Origin: Flavobacterium soyangense
Lineage (GTDB): Bacteria; Bacteroidota; Bacteroidia; Flavobacteriales; Flavobacteriaceae
Assembly (NCBI RefSeq): GCF_015277675.1
Contig: NZ_JADHEC010000012.1
Span: 24,954 to 88,953 of the forward strand
Direction of reading: 5' to 3'
DNA: 64,000 nucleotides
Part shown: in pieces, positions 1 through 8,769 of the stretch
How positions within the stretch are numbered: the first letter of the stretch is position 1
Layout: every line of letters begins with the position of its first letter
The notes under the pieces: model-generated
Seen by the model: the letters and a program-made list of their open reading frames with translations, nothing else
What the model was told of the DNA's origin: nothing
Database searches by the model: none
Translations under genes and position numbers: made by a program

Positions 1-1023
1 CACCGCTTTTTTTGTTGATTCTAAAAGTTTTTTAATTTCAGGATGATTGTAAAAGTTGGTTTTCAATTGTTCGTTAATAGTTTCTAACATCCAATATTGA
101 TTTTGTTCTTTTCTTTTTTCAAAGAAATAATTATTTTCTTTTGTGAGTTTTATGAACTTCTTGATACTTCCCCATACTTCAGGAATTCCTTCGTGAGTTA
201 TGGCACTACAAGTAGAAGTTGTTGGTGTCCAACCAGATTTCTTAGCAGGAAAAAGATGTAAAGCTCTGTTGAATTCTACTTTTGCTAAATTTGCCTTTTT
301 AACATTATCACCATCAGCTTTATTGATAACAATTGCATCTGCCATTTCCATAATACCGCGTTTAATGCCTTGTAATTCATCGCCGGCACCAGGGATTTTT
401 AATAGTAAAAAGAAATCTACCATACTGTGAACTGCAGTTTCGCTTTGACCAACGCCAACAGTTTCAATGAGTATGGTGTCAAAACCGGCAGCTTCGCAAA
501 GTGTAATAGTTTCTCTGGTTTTTCGAGCGACGCCCCCAAGAGTTTCTCCAGAAGCCGAAGGTCTGATATAAGCGTTCTCATCTTTTACCAGTTCTTCCAT
601 TCGGGTTTTATCACCAAGGATACTCCCGTGAGAAATCGTGCTACTTGGATCAACGGCTAAAACGGCAACTTTTTTTCCTAAACCAGTCAAATATTTTCCA
701 AAGGCTTCAATAAACGTGCTTTTCCCCACACCGGGAACACCAGTAATCCCTATTCGAACTGATTTATTTGCGTGAGGTAAACAAGCATTTATTACTTCAT
801 TGGCTTTTGCCAAATGGTTTGCATTGGTGCTTTCGACCAAAGTAATCGCACGACTCAGTGCAGAAATGTTTCCTAATAAAATCCCAGCAATCAATTCCTG
901 CGAAGAAGGTTGGGTTTTTCTAAATTTCTGGACTTGGTTCACAGCATTTGAACTGATAATTTCTGGTGGAGAAATTCCAACTTTTTCGTGAAGCGCAGAG
1001 TGTTTAATCTTTTTGTTTTCCAA
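1..1023 (-). CDS. meaB: MeaB/ArgK-family GTPase, 3' end cut off
   Basis: This is the G-protein chaperone that loads and protects adenosylcobalamin-dependent methylmalonyl-CoA mutase. The sequence shows a P-loop GVPGVGKST at about residues 95-103, then AVDPSST and a stretch rich in conserved Ser and Gly ([11 protein letters not shown]), all typical of MeaB. A TAA lies two codons upstream of a TTG (1023-1021), and no ATG occurs near the N-terminus, so TTG is the likely start. The frame is open for 341 codons to the window edge. MeaB is usually about 330-360 aa, so only the last residues are missing. The mutase genes are not in the window. The gene is divergent from the transporter at 1185. Confidence 0.93.
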   Translation of the reverse strand, partial: MENKKIKHSALHEKVGISPPEIISSNAVNQVQKFRKTQPSSQELIAGILLGNISALSRAITLVESTNANHLAKANEVINACLPHANKSVRIGITGVPGVGKSTFIEAFGKYLTGLGKKVAVLAVDPSSTISHGSILGDKTRMEELVKDENAYIRPSASGETLGGVARKTRETITLCEAAGFDTILIETVGVGQSETAVHSMVDFFLLLKIPGAGDELQGIKRGIMEMADAIVINKADGDNVKKANLAKVEFNRALHLFPAKKSGWTPTTSTCSAITHEGIPEVWGSIKKFIKLTKENNYFFEKRKEQNQYWMLETINEQLKTNFYNHPEIKKLLESTKKAV

Positions 1024-1146
1024 AACTTAAAATGGTTTTAGTAAAATTAGTGCATAAATAGGAGTTAATTTATTTTATGTACTAGAATTAATATGGTGAT
1101 GAATATTCTAAATTTTATCCAAAAATAGTGCATTTATATTTATGCA

Positions 1147-1178
1147 TTGCGGAAATACCAAATTAGTCAATATCTTTG
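1147..1178 (+). promoter_or_regulatory. Bacteroidota promoter of the AEC transporter gene
   Basis: TTG at 1147-1149 and TATCTTTG at 1171-1178 are 21 bases apart. This fits the Bacteroidota consensus TTG-N17-23-TAnnTTTG. The -7 box ends only 6 bases before the ATG at 1185, so the transcript would have almost no leader. Confidence 0.6.
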
Positions 1179-1184
1179 AGGCAT

Positions 1185-2096
1185 ATGAACAACTTCATTC
1201 TAATCTTCGTTTTTTTGGTACTTGGAATTGTTCTGCAAAAAGTAAAACGCTTCCCAACTAATAGTTATAAATTACTAAATGATGTCGTGGTTTATTTTTG
1301 CCTTCCTGCTTTAGCTTTGTATTATATTCCAAAAATTAAATTAGATCATCAGTTATTTTTTCCAATTGGTATAGCCTGGATAGGATTTGCAGTTTCTTAT
1401 TTGTTTTTTAGCTTTCTTGGAAAAAAATTGGGCTGGTCCAAAAAACTTACTGGTTGCTTAATTATTACTGCGGGTTTTGGAAACACTTCGTTTTTGGGAT
1501 TTCCCATAATTGAAGCTTTATATGGTCAGGAAGCTTTAAAAACAGCTATTTTAGTAGATCAGCCAGGTTCTTTTGTTGTACTTTCTACCTTGGGAATTTT
1601 GACTGCAATTTTATACTCATCAGGGGGTTCTAGCGGGGTTCTTATTGTGAAAAAGATTCTATTTTTCCCGCCTTTTATCACCTTTGTTGTTGCTTGTTTG
1701 ATGAATATTTTCAACTTTGAATTTCAGGATGTAATTCAGTTTTTGTAGCAAAAAATTGGAAGTGCGATGACCTCATTGGCTATGCTTTCTGTTGGTTTAC
1801 AACTGCATTTTGACAGGAAAAGTCAGCATTGGAAATTCCTTGGATTAGGACTTTTGTTTAAACTGATATTGACTCCGGCGCTATTTTATTTATTGTACGT
1901 CGTGATTTTAAATCAACATTCCCAAATTATTCAAGTATCCATAATGGAATCGGCTATGGCACCAATGATTACAGCTAGTATTCTGGCATCTTCTTATGGT
2001 TTAAAACCAAAATTAAGCAGTATGATGATTGGTTTTGGAATACCATTATCTTTTATTACATTAATCTTTTGGTATTTTGTGGTAGGTTATATTTAA
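1185..2096 (+). pseudogene. AEC-family (auxin efflux carrier) transporter with internal TAG stop
   Basis: This is a membrane permease of the AEC family, which carries small organic acids or related solutes; the substrate is unknown. Residues 1-187 hold five or so hydrophobic helices and the family's conserved GFGNTSFLGFP region. A TAG codon at 1746-1748 (codon 188) interrupts the frame. Reading continues in the same frame as QKIGSAMTSLAMLSVGLQL, a standard AEC block, to a stop at 2096. The total of 303 residues is the normal family length. A single base change, for example TTG or CAG to TAG, or a base-call error would explain it. An ATG at 1767 could restart translation, but half a carrier is unlikely to work. 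ATG 1185 is preferred over the upstream TTG at 1176, which lies inside the promoter. Confidence 0.85.
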
Positions 2097-2100
2097 AATA

Positions 2101-2108
2101 TATTTTTG
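2101..2108 (+). promoter_or_regulatory. -7 promoter element before fsr
   Basis: TATTTTTG matches TAnnTTTG and lies 43 bases before the fsr start. It begins just after the stop codon of the transporter gene, so fsr can be transcribed on its own. I found no clear -33 TTG. Confidence 0.4.
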
Positions 2109-2151
2109 CCTCTAAATTACTATTTTACAAAGAGTTCTTTATTATTCAAAT

Positions 2152-3381
2152 ATGAACACTTTTACTGATACGACATCAAAAAAAGGACATAATCCAATTG
2201 TTCAAAAAACAGTTTATTCGGTATTGTTTTCGATAGCATTTGCCCATTTATTAAATGATTTGATGCAAGTGGTTATTCCTTCTAGTTATCCATTATTAAA
2301 GCAAAACTTCCATCTATCTTTTACCCAAATTGGATTAATAACATTTGTTTTTCAGCTTACGGCTTCTTTATTGCAACCTTTTATTGGATTTTATACAGAC
2401 AAAAGCCCAAAGCCATATTCATTGGTAATTGGAATGATTTTCACTATTTCAGGATTGGCATTCTTGTCACAATCGTCTTCTTTCTGGATGTTATTGGTAT
2501 CCGTTTCATTTGTGGGAATTGGTTCTTCTATATTTCATCCTGAAGCTTCACGTGTTGCCTTTTTGGGTTCTGGCGGAAAACGAGGATTAGCGCAGTCTAT
2601 TTTTCAATTAGGAGGAAATACCGGTAGTGCAATTGGACCATTATTAGTGGCTTTGATTGTGGCTCCTCACGGACAATCCTATATAATTTGGTTTGTAATT
2701 GCTGGGGTTTTAGGAATGATTATTTTGTCAAAAATTGCTAATTGGTATCAAAATCATTTGGATTTACGTGCTTCTAAAAAAATATTTTTAGAAGGGGGAA
2801 CAGTTCATTTTTCTAAGAGTAAAGTCAATATTTCCATTGCGATTCTATTGTTGCTAATCTTCTCGAAGTTTTTCTATATGGCAAGTATGTCCAGTTATTT
2901 TACCTTTTATTTGATGCATAAATTTGGATTGACCATTCAACAATCCCAATTTCATTTATTCATTTTCTTGGCTTCAGTCGCAGCTGGAACTTTGATTGGC
3001 GGGCCTTTGGGAGATCGTTTTGGAAGGAAGTATATTATTTGGATTTCTATTCTTGGAGCTGCACCTTTTACTTTAATGTTGCCATATGCTAATTTATTTT
3101 GGACAGGGGCTTTGTCTGTAATTATTGGAGTAATTTTGGCTTCGGCATTTTCTGCTATTTTAGTTTTTGCACAGGAATTAATGTCAGGAAAAGTAGGAAT
3201 GATTTCAGGATTATTTTTTGGTTTTGCCTTTGGAATGGGAGGATTGGGTTCTGCAGTTTTGGGTTATTTAGCCGATCAAAAGAGTATTGAATATGTATAT
3301 AAAATAAGTTCTTTTCTTCCTTTAATTGGTGTCATAACTTACTTTCTACCAAATATGAAAAAGAAAAAAGCCAACAATTAA
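2152..3381 (+). CDS. fsr: MFS exporter, fosmidomycin-resistance (Fsr) type
   Basis: This is a 409-aa inner-membrane drug/proton antiporter of the major facilitator superfamily, with about 12 hydrophobic segments. It follows Escherichia coli Fsr closely along its length. Shared blocks include AHLLNDLMQ near residue 30, IFHPEASRVA, LAQSIFQLGGN, GGPLGDRFGRKY and SGLFFGFAFGMGGLG. In E. coli, Fsr confers fosmidomycin resistance when overexpressed; its natural substrate here is not known. The gene stands alone between a -7 element and a hairpin terminator at 3403. Nothing looks truncated. Confidence 0.92.
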   Translation: MNTFTDTTSKKGHNPIVQKTVYSVLFSIAFAHLLNDLMQVVIPSSYPLLKQNFHLSFTQIGLITFVFQLTASLLQPFIGFYTDKSPKPYSLVIGMIFTISGLAFLSQSSSFWMLLVSVSFVGIGSSIFHPEASRVAFLGSGGKRGLAQSIFQLGGNTGSAIGPLLVALIVAPHGQSYIIWFVIAGVLGMIILSKIANWYQNHLDLRASKKIFLEGGTVHFSKSKVNISIAILLLLIFSKFFYMASMSSYFTFYLMHKFGLTIQQSQFHLFIFLASVAAGTLIGGPLGDRFGRKYIIWISILGAAPFTLMLPYANLFWTGALSVIIGVILASAFSAILVFAQELMSGKVGMISGLFFGFAFGMGGLGSAVLGYLADQKSIEYVYKISSFLPLIGVITYFLPNMKKKKANN

Positions 3382-3402
3382 TTTGTATTTTATTTATGAT
3401 TT

Positions 3403-3428
3403 TACTTCTTAGAAGTATGGTTTTTTTT
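3403..3428 (+). terminator. Rho-independent terminator after fsr
   Basis: TACTTC (3403-3408) and GAAGTA (3412-3417) form a 6-bp stem with a 3-base loop, followed by GG and a run of eight T. Confidence 0.65.
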
Positions 3429-3461
3429 ATTTAATTTTAGGTAATTAAAATAATAATAATT

Positions 3462-4100
3462 ATGGCAACACTAAGATTAGGAGACATTGCTCCAGATTTT
3501 GAAGCGGAAACTACACAAGGAAAGATTCATTTCCACGAATGGTTAGGAAATTCATGGGGAGTATTATTTTCGCATCCCGCAGATTTCACACCAGTTTGTA
3601 CTACTGAATTAGGAACAGTGGCAAATTATTATCCTGAATTTGTAAAGCGAAATACAAAAGTTATTGCATTGAGCGTTGATGGATTAGAGTCGCATTTAGA
3701 ATGGATAAAAGACATTAATGAAACTCAAAACACCACAGTAAGTTTCCCTATTATTGCGGATGAGGACAAAAAAGTCGCCACTTTATACGATATGATTCAC
3801 CCTAATGCGAATGATAAATTTACGATTCGTTCGGTTTTTGTAGTTGGATCTGACAAAAAGATAAAATTGACTTTAACTTATCCAGCATCGACTGGAAGAA
3901 ATTTCGACGAGATTCTGCGTGTCATCGATAGTTTGCAATTGACTGCCAATTATAGCGTCGCAACTCCAGCAAACTGGAAAGACGGTGAAGATGTGGTTAT
4001 ATCACCAGCAATTCCGGATAGTGATATTCCTGCAAAATTTCCAAAAGGATTTAAACGCATAAAATATTACCTAAGGATGACCCCACAACCCAATAAATAA
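3462..4100 (+). CDS. 1-Cys peroxiredoxin (Prx6 family)
   Basis: This is a thiol peroxidase that reduces hydrogen peroxide and organic hydroperoxides in the cytoplasm. The active-site motif PVCTTE places the peroxidatic cysteine at residue 46. I see no other cysteine in the 212 residues, so it must use an external thiol reductant. The length and the C-terminal extension (NWKDGEDVVISP) match the Prx6 group rather than the 2-Cys AhpC group. A terminator follows at 4129. It is flanked by unrelated single genes, and I recognise no OxyR-type site upstream. Confidence 0.93.
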   Translation: MATLRLGDIAPDFEAETTQGKIHFHEWLGNSWGVLFSHPADFTPVCTTELGTVANYYPEFVKRNTKVIALSVDGLESHLEWIKDINETQNTTVSFPIIADEDKKVATLYDMIHPNANDKFTIRSVFVVGSDKKIKLTLTYPASTGRNFDEILRVIDSLQLTANYSVATPANWKDGEDVVISPAIPDSDIPAKFPKGFKRIKYYLRMTPQPNK

Positions 4101-4128
4101 ATTTTGTAGGTTTGTACAATAGAAAAGT

Positions 4129-4160
4129 ACAATGAGAAATTTTTCATTGTTCCTTTTTAT
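4129..4160 (+). terminator. Terminator after the peroxiredoxin gene
   Basis: ACAATGA (4129-4135) pairs with TCATTGT (4144-4150), a 7-bp stem with an 8-base loop. A T-rich tail follows. It could also serve the convergent Nudix gene. Confidence 0.65.
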
Positions 4161-4195
4161 TTTAATATCGAATAAAGGGTTTTATTAAGCTTAAA

Positions 4196-4777
4196 TTAAA
4201 CGAGATTATTTATTTTGGCGTATTGCAGCAACATAATTGTTTTAGCATCTTTAATTTCTCCATTTTCTATCATAGCAAATGCTTCGTCAAAATGGTATTC
4301 CAGAACTTCAATATTTTCTTGTTCAGTGTCGACACCACCACCATTGTTTACTTTCATTGATGCATCATATTCGCCCACAAATAAATACAAGATTTCCGTT
4401 ACTGATCCTGGTGACATATAGGTTTCAAAAACTTTATGAACTGTTGAAAGACGATAGCCGGTTTCTTCTTCGGTTTCTCGGATAATGCATTGCTCTGGAT
4501 GATCTTTATCCAAAAGACCGGCGCAAACTTCAATCATCATCCCCGATGCATTTCCGTTGAGATAAGAAGGTAACCGAAATTGTCGTGTCAGAATAACGGT
4601 TTTTTGAGTTGAATTGTAAAGCAAAATTCCTGCTCCATTTCCACGATCGTATACTTCACGAATATGTGTCTCTATGGTGTTGTCTTCTTTTTGATAATCG
4701 TAAGTTACTTTATTTAAAAGATACCAATTGTCTGAAAGCAAATCAGTTTGACGGATTTTTATTTTTGGGTTGTTCAT
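4196..4777 (-). CDS. nudK: Nudix hydrolase, NudK (GDP-mannose pyrophosphatase) type
   Basis: This 193-aa enzyme is likely to hydrolyse GDP-mannose or related nucleotide sugars to sugar phosphate and nucleotide. The Nudix box is at about residues 87-108 (GLLDKD...RETEEETGY). It is one residue shorter than the textbook spacing, as in E. coli NudK, and has His where NudK has Glu at the sixth position after the Gly. The metal-binding REtEEetG core is intact. It is a single gene, convergent with the peroxiredoxin gene. A role in nucleotide-sugar turnover is inferred from the family; the polysaccharide locus lies 10 kb away. Confidence 0.85.
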   Translation of the reverse strand: MNNPKIKIRQTDLLSDNWYLLNKVTYDYQKEDNTIETHIREVYDRGNGAGILLYNSTQKTVILTRQFRLPSYLNGNASGMMIEVCAGLLDKDHPEQCIIRETEEETGYRLSTVHKVFETYMSPGSVTEILYLFVGEYDASMKVNNGGGVDTEQENIEVLEYHFDEAFAMIENGEIKDAKTIMLLQYAKINNLV

Positions 4778-5292
4778 TTTTTCATTTTAGTTTATAAAGA
4801 TAGTATAAAGCTAAGTATTGGCTTTGTTTGAATATTAATTACAATAATTTATTTAACATTTGTATATTTAGCTGGTATTAAGGTTAATTCTTTTGTTAAA
4901 TTAAGTAAATAATTCTTATAAGTCATTTTTATAAATTTTACGAATCTTAAGTGGTTAGTGTGTAATTTTTAAATCGAAGATATGATAATTAAGCCCATTC
5001 AAAGATTGTTCCATCAGAATATTATTATAGGATTTGCTCCGTAAAATTATTCCGCATAAGATAATTCCGGTGAATTTTAGTAACTTATTGGTTATTTGGG
5101 TGTTTGCTCAGATTCTTTGTAAATTCTACTTAATACCCTGTGAATTTAAATTTAAATTTTTTTTATCAAAAATTTTAAAATTAGAAAATTAGGAAGTAAG
5201 TTTTATAGTAGAACAAGCAATTATATTTTTTACCTAATTGGATTGATAATATAAAAATATAGTTTGCTAATTAGAAGCTATTTTAAAGATTA
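4778..5292. other. AT-rich intergenic stretch with no recognisable gene
   Basis: About 515 bases between nudK and the LruC lipoprotein gene. No reading frame of credible length exists on either strand. No tRNA or other RNA gene, repeat or promoter stood out beyond general A/T richness. It may be decayed sequence. Confidence 0.5.
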
Positions 5293-5325
5293 AATCCTAA
5301 CAGGTTTTTGAAGTCTGTTAGGATT
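5293..5325. terminator. Hairpin between nudK region and LruC gene
   Basis: AATCCTAACAG (5293-5303) and CTGTTAGGATT (5315-5325) form an 11-bp stem with an 11-base loop. It lies 10 bases past the stop of the minus-strand lipoprotein gene and probably terminates it. The clearest T-run is on the plus-strand side. Confidence 0.65.
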
Positions 5326-5335
5326 TTTATTTTTT

Positions 5336-7423
5336 TTATTTTTTATATAATTTAGAACTGTCTCTGTATCCGTTTTTATCGATGTACCAATCCATAAAGT
5401 TAGTTCCTTGACTTTCAGCCCATTTATTAAACAATAAAAAGGCTTTAGTAATATCTTGTTGTTCTGCTGGATAAGCAAATTGCACCGGAATATTAATTGC
5501 CCACGGTAAATTATTATCAGACATGTAATATTTTTGGGTAGCTAAATTGCTGTCATCATCTCCAGTACCAAATTTAGATTTATCAGCCAAATCGGTTGGT
5601 GTGTTTGCTGGCAAATGTATTTCTTTTCCACGAATACCACTTGCTACAATAAACGGATTGTAAGGTGCTGTTCCAAAACTACTTAATGGCATTGGTGTTA
5701 TAAATTCTATTTTTATGTTCATTGTTTTAGGAGCACTATAGGCACCACCCACATAAGTGTTAGTAATAGCTGTAGCTGTATTAAGCACTTTATAAGGGTC
5801 ATCAAAAATAGGAATAACTGCTTTGGATTGCTTTTGTTCTGTTCCATTTGAATTCAAAGTAAATACACCATTATTTAAATTTTGTCCTGTAACTGATTTA
5901 ACATTACTTGGAGTGGTGTTAAATTGTAATGAAAACCCATTTTTAAATGATGCTCCTATAGCTCTAACGGTTAATGCAGCATTTATTTCTACTATTTTAT
6001 TGCTGGCATTGGTTACTTGATTAAAATTGTAATCCACAACTAAATCGTTGAAATCATAATCCCCTTTAGATGGCCATAAATCTTCAAATGCCAATGTTCC
6101 TGTACTATTTTTAGCTGGATAATAGTTATTAAACGCTTTTGTAGGATCTGTTGGATATTCATCAAGTGAATCACCTACACCATCACCATCAGTATCTTTT
6201 GGTGTATCTATTGATTTTATTTTATCCGTTTTGGCCGCAGAGAATGGAGAGACAGTTGAATAGAAAATTCCATCATTAAAATCTTCGTCTGAACCTTTTT
6301 CACGATTAATATCTTCAAAACCAAGTAATAAAAGTTGACGTTTATTGTCTTTTAAAACTACATTGTGTTTTTTCTTATCAATGTTGGTCTCAGGATTAAA
6401 GCGTTTGTCTGAATAGAATTTTCCATTGCCTGAACCAATTGAATTTGTTGAAGAATTAAAACTGTTAGCAATAAAAAACCAAGCTACTGTAGTTCCTGAA
6501 GGAAAAACTGTGGTGTATTTATTTGTTGAAGGATCTAAATATAGTAATTGTACTTTGTTACCTGAACGTAAAGACCCTCCAGAACCATTATAAGAAACAT
6601 TTGGGAAAATAATAGTTTGATCTTTAATTTCAGTTTGACTAGCAGGAGGATTGTCATTTTTATGTGTATAATATCCAAGTGCATTTCTGTATCCAGCACC
6701 TTCGTGAACAAATGTAACCCAAACTTCGGCATCAGCTATAAGTTCTATATTTCCATTATCACTAGAATTTAAATATTCAGGATGAGATACAGGAAGTCTA
6801 AGGTTTTCAGGTAAAGAAGCATTTACATCCGCTAAAAAATCATTAGCTATATTGCCACCTACATTCAATAAGTAATTTGGTTTTCCTTGGTTATCCCAAG
6901 AACCTAGTACATAGTAGCCGCTCATTTTTATTGGATCAGGTATAACGGCTGTTGAGGTGGTTTTTAAAGCACCATTAGACTTGTTAGTTTTTTGGGATGA
7001 TGAACCGCCAACTACGACATTAAGATTCTTAGAATCTATTTTCACCTGTTTTAATGATGGTAAACCAATATGATTTACTAAAACACTCAAGCTATCAACA
7101 AAAGTTTCAGGTGCAATTTCGCAGTCTAAAAGACCACTATTTGAACTAATTCCTTTAAATGCTAAAAAATCGCTGCTGTTTTCTTTAAGCAAACCTTCAG
7201 GTGTTAAGGGGTTTTGGGTGTAAATTTGAACAGGTACACCTCCAATAGGTTTGTTTTCTGAATTTAAGGTCGAAACTGAAACCGTTATTTGTTTTGTGGT
7301 TTTAAAATCGAAATTGGCATAATTTTGATCTTTGCTAATTTCCTTGTCACTGACACAGGAATATAACAAAATACTGAAAATTGAAGATAAAACGAGACTA
7401 GTTTTGGGGCTAATTGTTTTCAT
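5336..7423 (-). CDS. LruC domain-containing surface lipoprotein with DUF4114
   Basis: This is a 695-aa lipoprotein whose N-terminus is a signal peptide ending in the lipobox LLYSC (Cys23). After a spacer comes a DUF4114-like region with GFEDINREKGSDEDFNDG near residue 370. A thrombospondin type 3-like calcium motif follows (DTDGDGVGDSLDEYP, about residue 410). The LruC domain (DUF4842) begins around LAFEDLWPSKGDYDFNDLVVDY. The Asp-rich motifs suggest calcium-dependent folding outside the cell. Function is unknown; members of this family are usually outer-membrane surface proteins. The next gene on the same strand upstream is the GH5 glycosidase, 276 bases away. Confidence 0.85.
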   Translation of the reverse strand: MKTISPKTSLVLSSIFSILLYSCVSDKEISKDQNYANFDFKTTKQITVSVSTLNSENKPIGGVPVQIYTQNPLTPEGLLKENSSDFLAFKGISSNSGLLDCEIAPETFVDSLSVLVNHIGLPSLKQVKIDSKNLNVVVGGSSSQKTNKSNGALKTTSTAVIPDPIKMSGYYVLGSWDNQGKPNYLLNVGGNIANDFLADVNASLPENLRLPVSHPEYLNSSDNGNIELIADAEVWVTFVHEGAGYRNALGYYTHKNDNPPASQTEIKDQTIIFPNVSYNGSGGSLRSGNKVQLLYLDPSTNKYTTVFPSGTTVAWFFIANSFNSSTNSIGSGNGKFYSDKRFNPETNIDKKKHNVVLKDNKRQLLLLGFEDINREKGSDEDFNDGIFYSTVSPFSAAKTDKIKSIDTPKDTDGDGVGDSLDEYPTDPTKAFNNYYPAKNSTGTLAFEDLWPSKGDYDFNDLVVDYNFNQVTNASNKIVEINAALTVRAIGASFKNGFSLQFNTTPSNVKSVTGQNLNNGVFTLNSNGTEQKQSKAVIPIFDDPYKVLNTATAITNTYVGGAYSAPKTMNIKIEFITPMPLSSFGTAPYNPFIVASGIRGKEIHLPANTPTDLADKSKFGTGDDDSNLATQKYYMSDNNLPWAINIPVQFAYPAEQQDITKAFLLFNKWAESQGTNFMDWYIDKNGYRDSSKLYKK

Positions 7424-7699
7424 ATTTAATATTTATTTAGGATTACTTTTGTATGATTTATTATTCAAAAGATATTATTCAGCATTTAGCAGCAATATGT
7501 TTTTAATTCTATTATTTGCAGGTTGATAAATCTCATTGTTACTCATTATGTATGAATTTTTTTCACAAAAATATATTAAAATTTTAAGAATTAGGTGTTT
7601 TTATAACTAGTTATTTCATAAAAAATAATTGCTGCAGATAAGTTATTAACAATCAGTTTGTTGTATTTTTATTTTTGAATTTTTCATCAATGAACTAAA

Positions 7700-8724
7700 T
7701 TAAGGATTCCTCGCTTTTAAACTAAGGTTTTTGAAAGTAGTTCCCCAATTATTATTGTTAGTATCGTTAGGAAATCCTGCTTCTATAAGTAATGCATCGG
7801 TATCATTTTCATTGTATTTCCATATCCAAGCGCAAACAGATTTACCACGATTGTAGAGTTCGTTTAACAAAAACTGCGGATTCATAAGCTCGCCTGCATT
7901 CATTGGAGCAGTTTCTCCAAAAATTACAGGTAAATTGTTAGTTTGTAAATTGTCTAATCGACTTGTAATATTGGTGTTGCTTACTAAAAGCCATTTTTCA
8001 TAAGCGTGAATATCATAAAGAATATTAGTTTTGTTTGCTAAAAATGAAGTTCCTTTATTTATCAATACACTTTCGTCTTGACCTTGCTCTGCACAAGGAA
8101 CTATAATGATACTTGTATTGCCGGTGTTTCTAATATTGGTAACCATTGCGTTCATATCATTTATCCAAATTGCATCAGTATAACCATCAGCTCTATCAAA
8201 TCGATAAGGCTCATTCCAAACTTCAAGCCACACATCGGGTTGGTTTTTAAATTGATTTGCCCAACTTTGCAACTTTATTTTATAATTAGCAAACCAAGTA
8301 GTTCGAGCAGGCATTGTTCCTGAAAATAACGTTGCCGAGGTTCCATCCCAACCAAAAGCACAAAGAATTGTTATTCGGTTGTTTAACCTATTGCCATCTA
8401 CTATTTTTTGTAGCGAATGTAACCAATTACCATTCGAGTCTTGAATTGGACTACCATCAATGGGATTTTCTTTGATATTTCCAATAAATTCCCTAGCTAT
8501 ATCCATTTTCCAAGATTTCATATCATCATTGCTAGAAATACTTGCACCAAACGAATGAAAAGCATTTGCTCCAATTAATTGAATTGGTTTGTTAGAATTT
8601 AAAATTTTTGTGCCCGAAACAGTATATCCATTTTGAGAAATTGGAATAATAACGGTTTCCGATTTTGAACATGAAATAAAAATCGGAAACGATGAAACAA
8701 AAAAAATAAAATAATTTTTTTCAT
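7700..8724 (-). pseudogene. GH5 family glycosidase lipoprotein, frameshifted in the signal peptide
   Basis: The downstream part (ATG 8521 to stop 7700, 273 aa) is a glycoside hydrolase family 5 catalytic domain. It has the acid/base glutamate in WNEP (residue 104 of that frame) and the nucleophile in FGETAP (residue 203). Upstream, the same frame runs back through ANAFHSFGAS and a lipobox FISCSKS, but has no start codon. An ATG at 8724-8722 opens a signal-peptide start (MKKIILFF) in a different frame. Adding one base to either the 7-A or the 8-T run joins them into an intact protein of 341 aa. So the gene carries a one-base homopolymer deletion, a phase-variable tract or an assembly error. 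The substrate is probably a beta-mannan or glucan and cannot be fixed from sequence. Confidence 0.8.
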
Positions 8725-8735
8725 ATAGGGATATA

Positions 8736-8762
8736 AAAAATGCCCTCGAAATTTCAGAGCGT
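8736..8762 (-). terminator. Probable terminator after purA
   Basis: Read on the minus strand, GCTCT pairs with AGGGC (one G-T pair) around a GAAATTTCG loop and is followed by ATTTTTT. It sits directly after the purA stop codon. Confidence 0.45.
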
Positions 8763-8769
8763 TTGATGT

